NCBI RefSeq assembly: GCF_020382885.2
Contig: NC_058513.1
Coordinates: forward strand, 8,465,774-8,529,773
Length of the DNA stretch: 64,000 bases
Source: Scatophagus argus
Taxonomy: Eukaryota > Chordata > Actinopteri > Scatophagidae
Reading direction: 5' to 3'
A program made the position numbers and the translations under genes. Position 1 is the first letter of the stretch; each line of letters opens with the position of its first letter. Positions 41,801 to 55,600 of the stretch are shown piece after piece. The notes beneath the pieces are model-generated. The model made no database searches, was not told where the DNA came from, and worked only from the letters and a program-made list of their open reading frames with translations.

Positions 41801-44438
41801 CAGTAAGGAGGTTCACTCCAACATTAGCTAGCACTTAGTTTAGATCAGCACATTTCTCAGGTCAGGTTTTTCATTGTGAAGCAGGTGACACTTGACTAAA
41901 ACAATACATACAATGTTTATTTTATTGTTTCAATAACTATTTTTTTTCTGTTTTTAAAGTTTTGTTATAATTGCTTATATTTAGGATGAACATGATTATT
42001 GCTGAACCAGAGAGCAGAGAGTCTGACCTCTGGTTATACATGGGCCCCACTCTTCCTTTTTCCCTCCTTATGGGTGGCCAGTGAGTATTAGTACAACACT
42101 GTAAAAATACTCCTTTATAAGTGAAAGTCCTGCATTCAAGGCCTTATTTAAGTGGAAATACAAAAGTATTGTCAGAAAAATGTACTTCAAAAGGATTAAA
42201 AAGCTACTTGTTATTCTGACATATGGCATGTGACATGCGCATTATTAGACAAATGACTGGAATGTTAATACTGATGTGTCAGTGCATACAAAGCATTTTG
42301 CTGTACAGCCATTAAGTCCAGAAGTTTCCAACCTATACACTTTGGCTGCCATCCAAAGTATCACATCATAAATCTGGAGGTTTGTAAGATGGTTAATGGG
42401 GTGGGAAAGAAGTTATAACAAATTTGTATTAATTCTTTAGACTTTTTCCTCATCTTGGTGAAATATTAGGTATTTTGCTTCTTTAAGCCTCAAATAGTTA
42501 TTTAAATGAAACCTTCTGAAAGGTATAAGGGGGAAATGTTTCAGGGGGAAATGGTGAAACTGCTAACAACTCACAGACATCTGCAATGTGACAAGCCACC
42601 TTTCAAAAAGACAGAAACCACAGGGTTAATCTTTAAAAGGCATTGTATTTTCATAATCTAATTATATTCAAAAAACTAGTGTGCCTAAATGTAGCTGTCA
42701 AATAAGTGCAGTGAGGCTAAAAGTCAAATATTAACCTGTGATATGTAGTGAAGTAGAAGTATAAAGTCACACTGGGGTTCTCTTGGCTTGAGTTGGCGTT
42801 TGTTTTTTGTCTTTTAGTTTATAAATGTGACTCTTGTTTGTTCCCAAGCTTTATGGAAGTGCAATCCTACATCACTGAAATACCCCTTTAACTGAGCAAT
42901 TGTGTCAACTCTAATTACAAATAAATTCACTTGGTTTTACTTGTCACTCACAACCAAACAACATCCATGAAGAACTAAACCCGAGATCCAAGATTAAAAT
43001 TCCAAGAGCATGCGATCCAGAGCCTTCCACGTGCACGGTGAGGAAGGTGCACTCCGTGGGTCTTCGGCTGGTCGCACTGCACGTTATTAAACCAACTGCA
43101 GCCAAAAGGCACCTGCTCCAAAAGTCATGTTCGAGGCTTTTTGACCTCTAACTCTCTGGTTATGTTACAACCACATGCTCTGGCCCCCAGAGACTCTCCA
43201 TCCTCCACAGCCAGCCCGCCTACAGAGCTGGACTGACTCACTTCATAGTCGCGGTCACAGTAAAAATGTGTCACACTTCTTGTAAGTATTTCTCATCGTG
43301 ATTTCAGCCATGCAACATCCAGCAAGTCTGGCTGGGTTCAGAAGGTCAGTGGAAGGAACTGAACTCTCTCTGCTGGTTGACCTCTGTCCAAACCCAAACC
43401 ACATCTGAGAAGTACAGATCAGATGCCAGACTGAACTCCAAAAAACAACCTGAAACTGGTACTGAGATTGACCTTAAACTAAGGAAAGAAATGATTCTGT
43501 TAGTGGTGTTTCAGTGGGGTTAGCATTATATTTGAATAGTAAGAAGCAGCAGGGATTATCATAATAGTTTCTTTTGGTTCAGCATCTAAAATCTGGCAAC
43601 AAGTTGAGAGCCTTTTTTTTTTCATGTTCCCTACAAGAAGACCTTGGCAACTCTCAGCACCTAAGCTGACAAAGGGTGTTTTTGGGTGTGGGGGTGCTGT
43701 GTTTTGTCATGAACTGGAAGGGGGTGGGTGGACCAGCAGCTGATGTCCAGATGTAGAGACGCTTTCACACGGGAAGAGAATATAGATCGAGCATGTTTTG
43801 ACTTTAGGGTGTTAAAATGCATGTGGTAACTTTAATGCCTAAGGAAATGGCCCTAACCCGTGTAATTATTCAAGATTTTATGTCCTCGCTGCAATCTGAG
43901 TCCGGTGTTCTCCTCTGGGATTAAATCCAAACTTCAGTGGAAACAAAGTTAGAAGCTTTTTTGTTTTTTTCTTTCGGACTTTATGTAATACATTTAAAAA
44001 GCTGTATCCTTGTGCAAAAGGGACCCAGGCAGTGCACCCTTTCCATGTGGCCTGTCCAGCTCACCCTGGGGCGCGGATGGATTGGGTGAAATAAGGCGAT
44101 CGGAATGCGGAACCGGTGAGAAATGCAGCTGTTAAAGGAAGCGGCTTTGTAAGCAGACTCACTATGTGACCCCATTATAGGGAGCGCAGACCACCAGACT
44201 GTGCTACACGATCACACCGACAACAGAACCACACAGATGAACCAACTTCAGAGATTGAAAGATAAAACAGCGGAACATAGATAAGTTTTAAAAAAAATAC
44301 ACTCGTGCAAAAAAAACGAATAGTTTCTGATTTAAAAAATGAAACTTTTCACTTACTTTTCTGTGCGCTCACACCATAGAAATTGGTCACGGCCGCTATA
44401 ATAAGTCCACACAGTGCGCAGAGAGCGTTTGAAGCCAT
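38829..44438 (-). CDS. tnfrsf12a: TNF receptor superfamily member 12A (Fn14, TWEAK receptor)
   Basis: Coding exons on the minus strand, in order: 44438-44357, 40058-39960, 39830-39687, 38869-38829 (366 nt, 121 aa; human is 129). Exon 1 is a signal peptide (starts MASNALCALCGLIIAA). Exon 2 and the first base pair of exon 3 give one six-cysteine domain: QCSNSEFWNTDLDVC, VPCASC, PSCNTC. Human Fn14 has the same single domain with DLDKCMDCASC. Exon 3 holds the membrane helix (LAAITSFSVLAVVLVGAALI) and a basic HRRKSHKRP stop-transfer. Exon 4 is only 41 nt and gives EPIEETAGPLYQA; PIEET is the known TRAF-binding site of Fn14. The receptor binds TWEAK at the cell surface and signals through TRAF to NF-kB in injury and regeneration. 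All donors and acceptors are GT-AG. Intron 1 is 4.3 kb, with a GT run at 40494-40516 and no other gene. Confidence 0.93.
40494..40516. repeat. GT microsatellite in tnfrsf12a intron 1
   Basis: A pure GT run; reading frames overlapping it are artefacts. Confidence 0.9.
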
Positions 44439-46606
44439 GATGTCTGCGGGTAAAAAGCTGCTCGCTGTCGGCTACACAATTCCCGAAAGTTCATCTGATT
44501 AACAATCCGTGCTGGGTTTCAGCATGGAAAAGCGAGCATCAGAGTGAGTCACCCGGAGGAGTCTGCGCCTTGTTTTAATAGCGCACACACCCACGCTAAC
44601 AGTTCAACTCCTATGAGTCATTTCCTATGTACTGTACTGCTCGGATTCTCTTGTGCGCACTCCCCGACTCACAGGAAACTCCTCTACCAGAGTATGTGGT
44701 CTCATTTGTTTCACTTCGAGTGAAAGTTCCAATTAAACCAACTCAGGTATGGATTTCAATACGTGTATTTCATATTTTTAGGGACCACGCCCTGGAGGGT
44801 TTTCTCCACATTTTTCAACCAGAGACTCTGTGTAGTCTGGACTTAATAGTGTTCTCATTGTTATTACCACGCCTGTCGACGTCATTCCCTCCTCGCTGCC
44901 AAAAAACACAAGTCTCTGGCATGAGAGCGGGTCCCATACACAGGGAGAGAGGAACAGCAAACTGAGGCAAAACCAGATGACATTCACCAGATAAATCTGC
45001 TGTTTTAAGTCTTTTTAAGTCCGCTCAAAGTTAAAAGTTCGACAAGTTTTTATCTTTGTCCACTTGGGTGCCTCTCTTTCAGACACAAATCAACCTTGAT
45101 GGTCTTGCTTTTCGGAAACTGACATTCGTATAGTGAGCGTCCCTGACGCGCGGTGGTGTTATTAATGTCTGGGGTTGGGTGTAGCCCGCTGCTGCAGCAC
45201 AAATATGCAATAACAAAGCCAGTGGACGCATGCCTGGAGTGCTATCAGGCTGGCCCCGTGTCACAGCATTGTCTCATTTATTAATGAAGACCAGCAGGTA
45301 GAGGAGGACAGCGACATCAGTGTTGTGTGGCGCACGAATGATCACTTGGCAATAAGTGAAAACTACTCATTTATTTATGACAGGTTATGCACATTCATGT
45401 TAGTTAAAAACACTGCCCATGTGTTATTACCTATCAAGTTAATCTTATTTTTGCCAGCAGTTTTACTTAACTGTTCCCAAATGCCTGATAAACTCTTTTC
45501 ACATATTGAGTCTTTTTCCTCTGCAGCCTGGAACTTTTAATGTGTGCACTACATGGTGTGCACTGCCTTTCCCACAAGAGCTAACGTCAAACAGACGTTA
45601 ACCAATCTCACAGTAAATAGTTCACATCACCCGAACAGAGGAAAAGGAGGTTTCATTGGCTCAATTAGTTTAGAAGCATGTTGTTCAACAGATGTTTTTG
45701 TACTTGACTGTCACGGCTAACCTTTAGGAAAGCAGTCTAAGAGGACCTGGAGCAGCACAGCTCACTAAGGACACCCATATGAGCTGACTTTCCACTGCAG
45801 TGATTTCATCAGTAATGAGGCACTATAAGCTGCAGATGTTGTGTCAAACTCTCCAACAGGAACCATGGCAACGAGATGAACACACACAGAGGACCTTGCC
45901 CAAGGTGATCCAAACACTCCTGTATGCGCTGACGGGGTGCCAAACTAGCTGACGTTTCTCAGGGATTGTCAATACTATGGCCTAACAAAAGAAGTTCAAG
46001 TAATTCTGGCTGTTCAAATCTATGTATTAGAAACATGTTTAGTTTTACACATGCAATCCTCAAGTCTGTAAAGGATGGCTTCTTTTAATTTTGAAATTTT
46101 GAAGTTTCAGCTTCACTGATTTTACAGGATTTCCAGCAGGACAAAAGAATTCAAACAAAACGCTTCAAACCATGTACCACTGCAGTTTTTCCAAGCTTTT
46201 CAATACATTAAAAAAAAAAAAAGTTGAAGAAAAAGCTGGCCCAGTTGGTTAAAAGAGAAGATGTTTAACATGGCAAGAACAACAAGGACAGAAAAACAGT
46301 GCAGAGCAGCTGAACATGTAGGAATATCACCGTGTGCACAAATAACTGGGTTTATTAACTACAGCACAACACTCAGTCACATGTGCCACTCACTATCTGT
46401 TTGGTCACCAAATGAAATCACAGACTGGCAATGATGGTGCAGTAAAACAACTCTTTCCAAAGAGAGATTAAAACGGGGAAACACACTCATCTGTTACCCC
46501 CAAAATGTCTGCCTCTTTAAGTAAATGTTCAGTTCCTTCGCCTTTTGTCTCTTCTCTTCCCTCCTTTGGTTCTGTCTACATTTCACTCCCCCCCTCTCTC
46601 TGTGAA
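44439..46606 (-). promoter_or_regulatory. tnfrsf12a upstream region and rnf40 3' UTR
   Basis: No coding exon is seen. The part next to 44439 should hold the tnfrsf12a 5' UTR and promoter. At the other end TTTATT at 46351-46356 reads AATAAA on the minus strand, about 250 nt past the rnf40 stop, and is its likely poly(A) signal. The middle is unannotated AT-rich sequence. Confidence 0.45.
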
Positions 46607-49600
46607 TTAGGTGATGTAGATGCGGTGAAAGTCGTTGGCTCCGAAGGCACAGTTGCACTTTGGGCACTTCCTCTGTCGAGTATCGTAACGCATCTTCAGA
46701 CATTCATAGCAGAACACGTGGAAACACTTGGTGAGTACCGTCTCCTTGTCTCGTGTGTTGCAGCAGGGGCAGCGCAGCTTGGCCTGGAGACAGATAAATA
46801 CAGTGTATATGGGCCAGATGTTGCCTTGCCAACACTGTTATAACATCTCTAATCATTGCATGGTACCGCAGTTCACGCTTGAGGGTGTAATAAGGAGGAT
46901 TCTTAATATCAAAAGTGGAGACTTGAGCTCACTCTCTGGCTCAAACTCATGAATGAAAAACTGACACTGCCAGCCAATTGAACAAATTAAAAAGTGTAGT
47001 ATTCTGCCCTATGACATGTTACTTTTTCACTGGAATGTTACAGCTCTGCCAACTACAGTGCCCTGCAGATTGTGCCAGAAAGCTGTTGGTGTTTTTATAA
47101 CTCCCTCACCAATAACAAATGCTAATTAAAGTCATAACGTTCTCTGTGCAAAACCTATGATCTCTCCTTCTCACCTTGTACTGGTTGATCTCCTCCTGCA
47201 GGATCTCATCAGCATCAGAGTACACCTCCACCTTCTTCTGTTTCTCCAGCTTCCGTCTCAGCCTGGACAGGTCCTCCTGCAAGACATCATTTTGTCATCG
47301 TTTATGACGGACTCCTCAGGTGATCTTCCAACTTTAGGAGTAATTTGTGTGATTCCTGGAAAGAGTTTGGAGTGATATACCCCAATTCTGGAATACAACA
47401 TACCTGTGCTCGTTTCAGGTTGCTGCTCTCCCTCTCCCGGGCAGTGCGGTTCTCAGCCACAGAGACCTGGATCTCCTTAAGCTTGGCCTGCGTGTGCTCC
47501 AGCTGCACCTTCAGGTCCTCTGCCAGCTGGGCAGCCTCCACCGCCTGCAGCAACAAAGGAACCGGATGCACTCAATAAAAAAAAAACAAAAACCTGATGA
47601 TGAGATTCCTGAGCTGTAATGTAGTGGTGGTACAGTAAGGCTGGACACAACCTCACATTCTGAGCATATCCTTTGTGCTTCACTTTAGATATTCAGCTGT
47701 GTACTAACCTAAACAACTGCACCATTGGTTTTGTTTTGTTTTCTTTTTTCTTCTACTTACTGCATAACATGTACATGTTCCATGTCTGACTACTATCTTG
47801 CACAGCACGTTTTTAGACCCCCTTCATAGCTTCTAGACTACCACTGGTCTCAGTTAAAGTCAGTGGTTACTTTTGTTTGAAAATTTACAGCTGATATTCA
47901 CCAGGGTAACATCATTACAAGTGCCTCAGTGCACTCAGGCAGTCTTTACAGGTACTGGGGCAATGTTAGCAATTACCACAAACGCATTACACAAGTAGGT
48001 ATTTAACTTGTTGCAAAAATTGCAAGTTCACTTTGCAGATGGTGGGTTAAATTTGCTGTTAGGATGGCATGTTTCATGGAAGTAATCCCACGGATCTTGG
48101 ATGTCAGACCTTTTCACATACACACACAAAACAAGGGTGCAAAAGCATGACTTTTGGCAATGTGCTGTTATCCAGATCCTTCATTTAATGCTGCTCAGTA
48201 TTCATATTTTTATATACTTACTCATACAGAGCAGCGATTAAATCATCCAGCGACCACATTAGCGATGGCACATCTCACCTTTCTCTTGTTGAGTTCGAGC
48301 GCTTGTGTCCGGACAGCTAGCTCTTTCTCCAAAGCAGCCAGTGTGCTCTGGAGGATACCCTCTTTTTCTTCAAGCTTCTGCACAACTAACAGCTGGGCAT
48401 CCACCTGTAGAGCAACAACAAAATAACATTTAGCACTTCAGTGCCACAATTTGACACAACGAGAACAATGTCAACGCTGCTTTTTGAAGTTACACATGAC
48501 CTGGGTTTTGAATGTGAGAACTTGGTCAGCCAGCTCTTCTTTCTCCTCTTTCAGCAGTTTGTAGATCTGGTTGGATTTGATTCGCTCACTCATCAGCTTG
48601 AAATTGGCATCGTCTTTCTCCCGTAACTGCTGTAGCAGCCGGCTGTTCTGCTCCTGCATGTCCTCGAAGGCCTGGCCAGTTACATCCATCTCACTCAGCA
48701 GGGCTTCCTCCTCCTTAAGAGACACAGTGATGATTTTAAACGCTTATTACTACAGTGAAGTTTTAATATAATAAATTTACATACTGTGATTATATTAATC
48801 TATGTGCCAGCAGGTGATTATAAATTATAATGAAATATTACTGAGGTAAGTATTTGTATTTAAATTAATTGTTACATTAATGGGGTAATAAAAAATAATA
48901 TTTAAACTAATCAAATATATTAGTCATTAATTTAATCCAGTGCTAATCAAAGTGGGGTCCGGGGCCACCAGGTGTCCTTGATAGACTTCCAGCAAAAAAG
49001 GGAATACTTTATTTTCACTTAAATTCTATCCATAAGTAACAGAATGACTGACTATTTTGGCTTTGGGGTTTGGGACTCTGGGATAAGATTTTATCAAATG
49101 AGTGTCCATAGTCTGGTTTAATCAACTAATCAATAAATAATAAATAGTCGGTGCAGCACTGCATGAGCCTACATTATGCCCAGAGCCGTGTAGACACTGG
49201 TTATATTCAGTGAGGGGTCAACTAATTTGAGTTTTAATGTTAATGTTTCAATGGCCCTACTAAGTCAATGCTGAGTGTGAAAATAACTGAAATAATAATT
49301 TCTTTTTTCAGAGATTAAAAAAGGAATCAGCAGCATCTATTCTTCCTGACCCTTTCCTTGCTACTTTTAAATAAACTACTTAATCAATATATCATAACAA
49401 CACATAAAGAAAATATGAACTTTTGGTGCTTCATCATGCTCGCTTGACTAGTCAAGCGAGCATGATGAAGCCTCTTGGATGAGAGGTGAAATGTCTTCAA
49501 AGACAAATAACTAAGTCCAGTTGCGTTCGATTGAATTTCCTTGAAATAGTGATTAATTAAGTTACACCTTCATTGGCCTATTTATGCGTCTGCATTTCGA

Positions 49601-52600
49601 CATGCAATTGTACCTGGCTTGACTTCTGTGCTACTATTGTAGATACAAATTTTTCTTTGCTGCAATTGATTCGTTTTGGTTCACACTGCCCACTTACAAG
49701 CCAACCACGGCCTATAAACAAAAGACATATGAACTAACAAGTAGCTTGTTTATTAGGTAGTTTTGGCAATCTGCAATCCTGCAGAGTTAAATTCTGCCAG
49801 CAAGGAACCGAGGGGAACAAATCAAACACATCTGAATGCAAAGCAGTTTAGCTGCTGTACTTTAAAGTTCCAACCAGATAAGAAGACGAAAGCAAAGAGC
49901 TGAAGGAGGGTATTACTATCAGTTAAGACTGTGTTTTGCCTTCTGTTAATTATGTTCTGCTAGACCTCCCAAGCATGGAGCTGCAGGCGTTCGCATCTGA
50001 ACATCTGTCTGCTTTAAGCTCATAAACTGGTATGGAACAACATTTAAACAATTTAAAACACAGTCATAACACTTTTACATCATGCTGTAATTTCCTGTAT
50101 TTGATTAATGCAGTCTCAGTACTAATGAAAAGAGACCAGCATAGTCTAGGTGGCCTTAGCGCTGTCACACGCTTTACAAAGTTTGTCAAAGTTCACAAAC
50201 TCAGAGAGTTATTGCTCAAGACTTGAAGATGAAGATAATATCATTCGTATAAACTCACAAGCCTCCAAGACTGATCATATCCAATGTAGCACTTGTGTAA
50301 AGAGCTGAATTAATGCATATTATCGTAACAGTATCACATTATCTAATGTGGGTGTGTCCACTGTACACACAACTCAACACATATTAGAGTGACATTGAAA
50401 TTGCTTAACCAAGATTTGACCTCAGTCAGTTCATGGTTTTTATATTTTCCATCCCATGACAGTCTGAAGAAGGGAGGCAGGATACCCCAGGAGGAAAAAG
50501 AGAGGCCGGTCAATAAACGAAAGGTCACTGTTTTGATCACTGACAGGAGGGTGTAGTCTAACTGTGAGCTGGTGACTGAAGGGTAGCAGGTATCACACAG
50601 GGGCGCTGGACTGCAGGAGACCCTGCACTCCGACCACGCTGATTAAGTGCACATGTGTGGGACTGCATGTATGCGTACTAGGAGGGATATGTGAAAAGAC
50701 AAATTTCAATCGCCTTGTGTAATCGTCTCTTCTCTTATTCCATCAGTTTTCTGACGTACTGATGAAATTTTAGATGAACTTCTAAACATTTACAAGACAG
50801 AAAAGCCAAGTAAGTGAGCTCAGATTCGACAGTGTTTACATACTTAGAATTTATCAGGGTGGCTCATGCAAACAGATTCACCCCACCCGAAAAGATTTTT
50901 TTTTCCACTGCAATAATTTTTTCCTAAAATGCCAACATAATCATTTCATTTCAACCTCCCTCCTTCCCTCTTATAGAAGATTCAGAAAGAGTTATAAAAT
51001 AATAATAGGTGGCAGTTGAGAAAATGTTAAAGCTGCCTCTCAGAATGAAAACTGACTTATTTAACTTGTCTTATCTTGTCTTTATCTACAATGACAGACA
51101 CAATTTAGAACACAAAACAAGTATTTCTGAATTGTCAGCATATTTCCTCAAAGAGTTCTAATAGTTTTAATAGACAATTTAAAAATGTAATTCTGGAGCA
51201 TGAGGTGAGATGTGAGATGTGAAACGAAAAATGGCAGAGCTTAACTATGTTGTCAGAAAATGAAGATAACTACATGAACAGAAAATAGAAATGCTTGAAG
51301 CTTTGGAGTGAAGATTTCTAACTGACACTTAAAATGAAAAATGAATAAATAAATAAAAACAAGCAAATGAAAAACTACATATTCAAGCTACTGAGAAAAA
51401 AAACAATTTACTGTGCTAGCTTTAAATTTACCAGCTGATCAGATTTGAATTCCAGATCACAGCGTTTCAATTCCTCCTTTGGTTCTAAGATTAGGATAAT
51501 CTGTTTATTAGGCAAATGTGCTACTCATTGTGCTACTTTCAATCTTAACACAGCTGGTCTGTTGGTAGTTATATCTGATACAGTCCCAAAGGTTTAAATT
51601 TAACTTTGCCAAATACAGCTGATGACTCAAGTCTAATTCTTACTGGTCTGAAATATTTAACAGGTTTAGAAAAGGGAAGAACTTTTTGTGTGTGTGTGTC
51701 AGTTTGATACTATGATCAATTATAAAAGTTACACATATGTCCTAAAAACCTTTGGTAAAAGTCTCCTGTCTGAGTTGCCACTCCACTCACTCTCCTATAT
51801 GTTTGAAGAAACAAAAGGTACACAGATACCTGTTTAGTGGCAGCCAGTTTTTTCTGTAAATGCTCAATGGTCTCTTCTGCCACTCGGATCTTCCTGAGGG
51901 CATCTTCATCAGCCAGCTTCTTGCTTTCCTTCTTCTCCCTCTCCTCCAGTTCTCGCACCCGCATCCTCAGCTCATCCACCTGGGCAGGTTGAGACGGGTA
52001 TGGGTATTGTATTTAACTTGCATTTCTGTTTGAATATTTGGTTGTTAGCAGCGAAGAGACATTTTTTTGCAGCATGCAAAAACATGTGCAAAAGTATGGT
52101 GGGGTGACAACACAACAAAGAACAAACCTCAGCTTTAGATTTGCGTTCAGCTGCCATGAGCTGCACTTTGTCTCTCTGCTCCTTTGGAGCCGACTTATAC
52201 ATGTCCAACAAGAGCTTCATCTCTTTCTGGGACTCTTGGGCTTTCCTTTAGGGGTACAAAAGACATAGAGGTTACACTAATATCAACAGTCCCATCAGTG
52301 TAAGCTGAGTGCTTGTGTTTTACATCAAATATGTGACTATGGCCAAACATTTTGTTTTGGCTTGAGCAGAAGGTGATGTACTTGAGTTCTACTCTGAGCA
52401 TCTTCAGCGTGTCCGAGTCCTTCCTCTTCAGCTCGTCGCTGCGCTGCCTCTCTCTCTCACGCTCCCTCTCTCGTTCTCGCTCAGCTTCCCTCTCCCTCTC
52501 TCGCTCCCGGGCCCGCTGTCTCTCCAGTTCCTTCCTCCTCTCTTCCTCTTCCTCTTGGTCCTCATCCTCCTCTTTCTTCACGTCAATGCTGTCACTCGTT

Positions 52601-55600
52601 GTCTCCTCTAGAATCAGCACCCCTGTGTCACCACTCTGACAACGCAACTGTTGACAAAGCAAGTATGCAAAAGAAATGCATCACTACCAATGTTTCGGTT
52701 TTACTTAGAACAACCCTCTGATTCTCACTGAAAGAAAGATCAGACGCTTGCCAGTGAATCAAGTTATCTACCTTATTGATCTCCATTTGTGTTTCCCGCA
52801 ACTTCCTCTTGTAGCGTTGCACGTCACCTTTCAGCTGCAGGTTGTGGTTCTGAAGGCTGCTGATTAAGTGTCGCATCTCCCTGTTGATTGGTCCTGAGAG
52901 CAGAGAGAAAGATAAGAGACGTAAATCTGTCAAAGTGTGGTTTGGTTTTGAGTCATTCAACATTATGTATTGCTGTAAATGATGAGCTCAACCATAAGGT
53001 GCACAGAAATGACATCATAATATAAATGATACAATATGCACTGTTCCTAAGCAGAGTGAAACTATAAAAACACCTTGCTGATTCACTGTTGATTCACTGT
53101 TGATTAATTTAATGAGTATCATCCTCACATTACTGTAATTTAACATGATGAATTTGCACTAAATAGTGCATCAAACATAATCCATCTCCAAATAAAGGCA
53201 CAGAGTTACAAATATTTACAAATATGGTACATTCTAATGTACCACACTATGGCAGGATTTCCCTTCTCTCTTCAAACACTTGTTGATAAATGTGAAGGTG
53301 TGTTTTGAAAAGTACCTGCTTGCTCGTTGGCTGCCAGGTTCTGTTCAAACTCGATACGCAGCATTTCGTACTCTTTGCGCACCTGAGCCAGGGTATCCTC
53401 AAGCTGTATGACTTCAGTCCGCAGCTTCTTCTGAAGGGACAGCTCATCACTCTGAACAGTTTGAAAACAGTAAGACATTGTTGATCATATTTCCAAGCAG
53501 AAGTAACAATAAACACATCCAGGTTTATGTTGCTAGGGCAAAAGACAATAACGACAAACAGCTGGAATAGAAACACTGAGCAACATTCAAACTGCAGTAT
53601 TAGGAGATATCAGGGATATTGCATTTTCGCTGAGAAAAACATTTATTTTATCAACTTTGTTCTGTGAAATTTACCTCCATGTGCTCTATCTGACGGAGGT
53701 GGGCGTTCTTGGCAGTGAGCAGGAGGGCCCGGGCCTCATCCAGCTGGGTTTTCACCCCGAGGGACTCATTGTACAGCAGGGAAAATTGGGACTGTAGACA
53801 TTTGTACTCTAGAGTCTCCTTCACAACCTCCTCTGGAATATTGCGCAAGTCCATCTGAAAAATCAGGAGACGACAGTGGAGCCACAGATGTTAAAAAAAA
53901 AAAAAAAAAAAAATACTTACATTGTTGTCTCCATATATATGAAATGGTTTCCTGATAATCATGTGCAATGTCAGCAATGCTTGTAAAACAATCACAGACA
54001 ATATCTTTACCTTGAGTTTCTCGCTCTCCCTCACAGCCTCCTGGAGCTCCAGTTGCAGTTTCTCCAGCTCTGCCATGCGGCTATTGGCCAACTCCTGGTT
54101 GTGCTCCAACTCCGCATTAAGACTCTCAAACTAAGATAGAAAGAAATGTATTAGAGATAGAAATAATGTGCATGGAGTAAAAAAATTACTGTGCCTGCAC
54201 AAACTAGTATGTGAGATATAAAATCTGTTACAAACAGATGTAAAAGCCACAAAAAATTAATTGTAAAGGGACACTTCCCATGAGGGCTCACCTTCTGGAT
54301 GTTTAGTGTAATCTGGCCTCCAGGTAATCCACCTGAGCTTCCAGTGCTGCTGTATCCTGACTTGAGCTGCAGACAGGAAAATGCAGAACAAAAAAAAGGT
54401 CAAAAAAAGCACAAACATGAAGCAAAACAAAGCAAAACAACATGAAATCACACAGCACACCTGTACACATCGTACATCCTATGATGTCACTCAGACAATG
54501 CTCATTTTTCTTCATGTTCAGATAACAGATGCAACTAATACAACAGCATCAACACGACCAGCTGGCTTGACACGCATTGATGCTTGGGGCCTTATCACTG
54601 TCAACTCATGACAAACACGAGACAAAAAATGTGTACACATACACAAGTTGCACATAGATAATTTTATACCTGCTCCATGGCCTCTGCCAGATGTTTGTTG
54701 AGCTTTTGTTCCCTGTTGCGGAGCTTCTCAATGTCCCACTGCAGGTCCTCCACTGTCGTCTCCATCTCAGACACTTTTGTCTCGGAGCTGGTCACCTTGT
54801 CCACCAGCTCATTATACTGTAATAAGGCCAAAGACATACCAGCAGCTGTGTCTTCAGTGACAAGTATACACCAAGGACATATATACACATACAGATGTTT
54901 TTCTCATTGACATACTCCAACTGTTACTGACACATAATCTCACACAGGCAAAAATATTGACCATGCATACTAACATCCACAGTGTCACAAACATTGTACC
55001 TCCATGGACATCTTGTGGTGTCTGCCCTGCAGGAGAGTGGCCAGGTCTCGCAGTCGAACGTTCTCCTCCAGAAGAGTGTGGTTCAGGCTGAGCATGTCAG
55101 ACTGGCTATCGTCTTCACATGCTGCCAAAGAAGAAGACAGTTGTGCCAAATTAGAGTGAAGATAGCAAGTGTCATAAAAACCCAGCTTGATATTGCCATA
55201 TAAAAGCCATCATTAGCAGGTGATTAGTTTCATTGCAGGATATAAAATATGCTGCAGATGTTTTCTGTCTTATTTGTATATTAGTGCAGCAATGGCTTAT
55301 TATATACGAATGTGTCAGTAACAAGCATGTCTCCACTGTTACCTGCAGTCTGGACTTGCTTGCACATATCATCGATGCGGCTGTGCAGCCTGTCAAATAC
55401 ACACACCAAGCAGGCGATGGCTTCCTTGCTGAATTGCATACGTTCTTGGAGGTGCAGAGTGAGCTCCTCCTCACTGCTGTGCTCCAGTGTAGCCAGGAAA
55501 CCTTTGGCATTCTCACTTAGGGGAGGAGGGGGCGTCGATGCATCTGAACATACTAAAAGGTGGTTAAAAGGTGGTTAATCTTCAGCTCAAAAAAGTTCTG

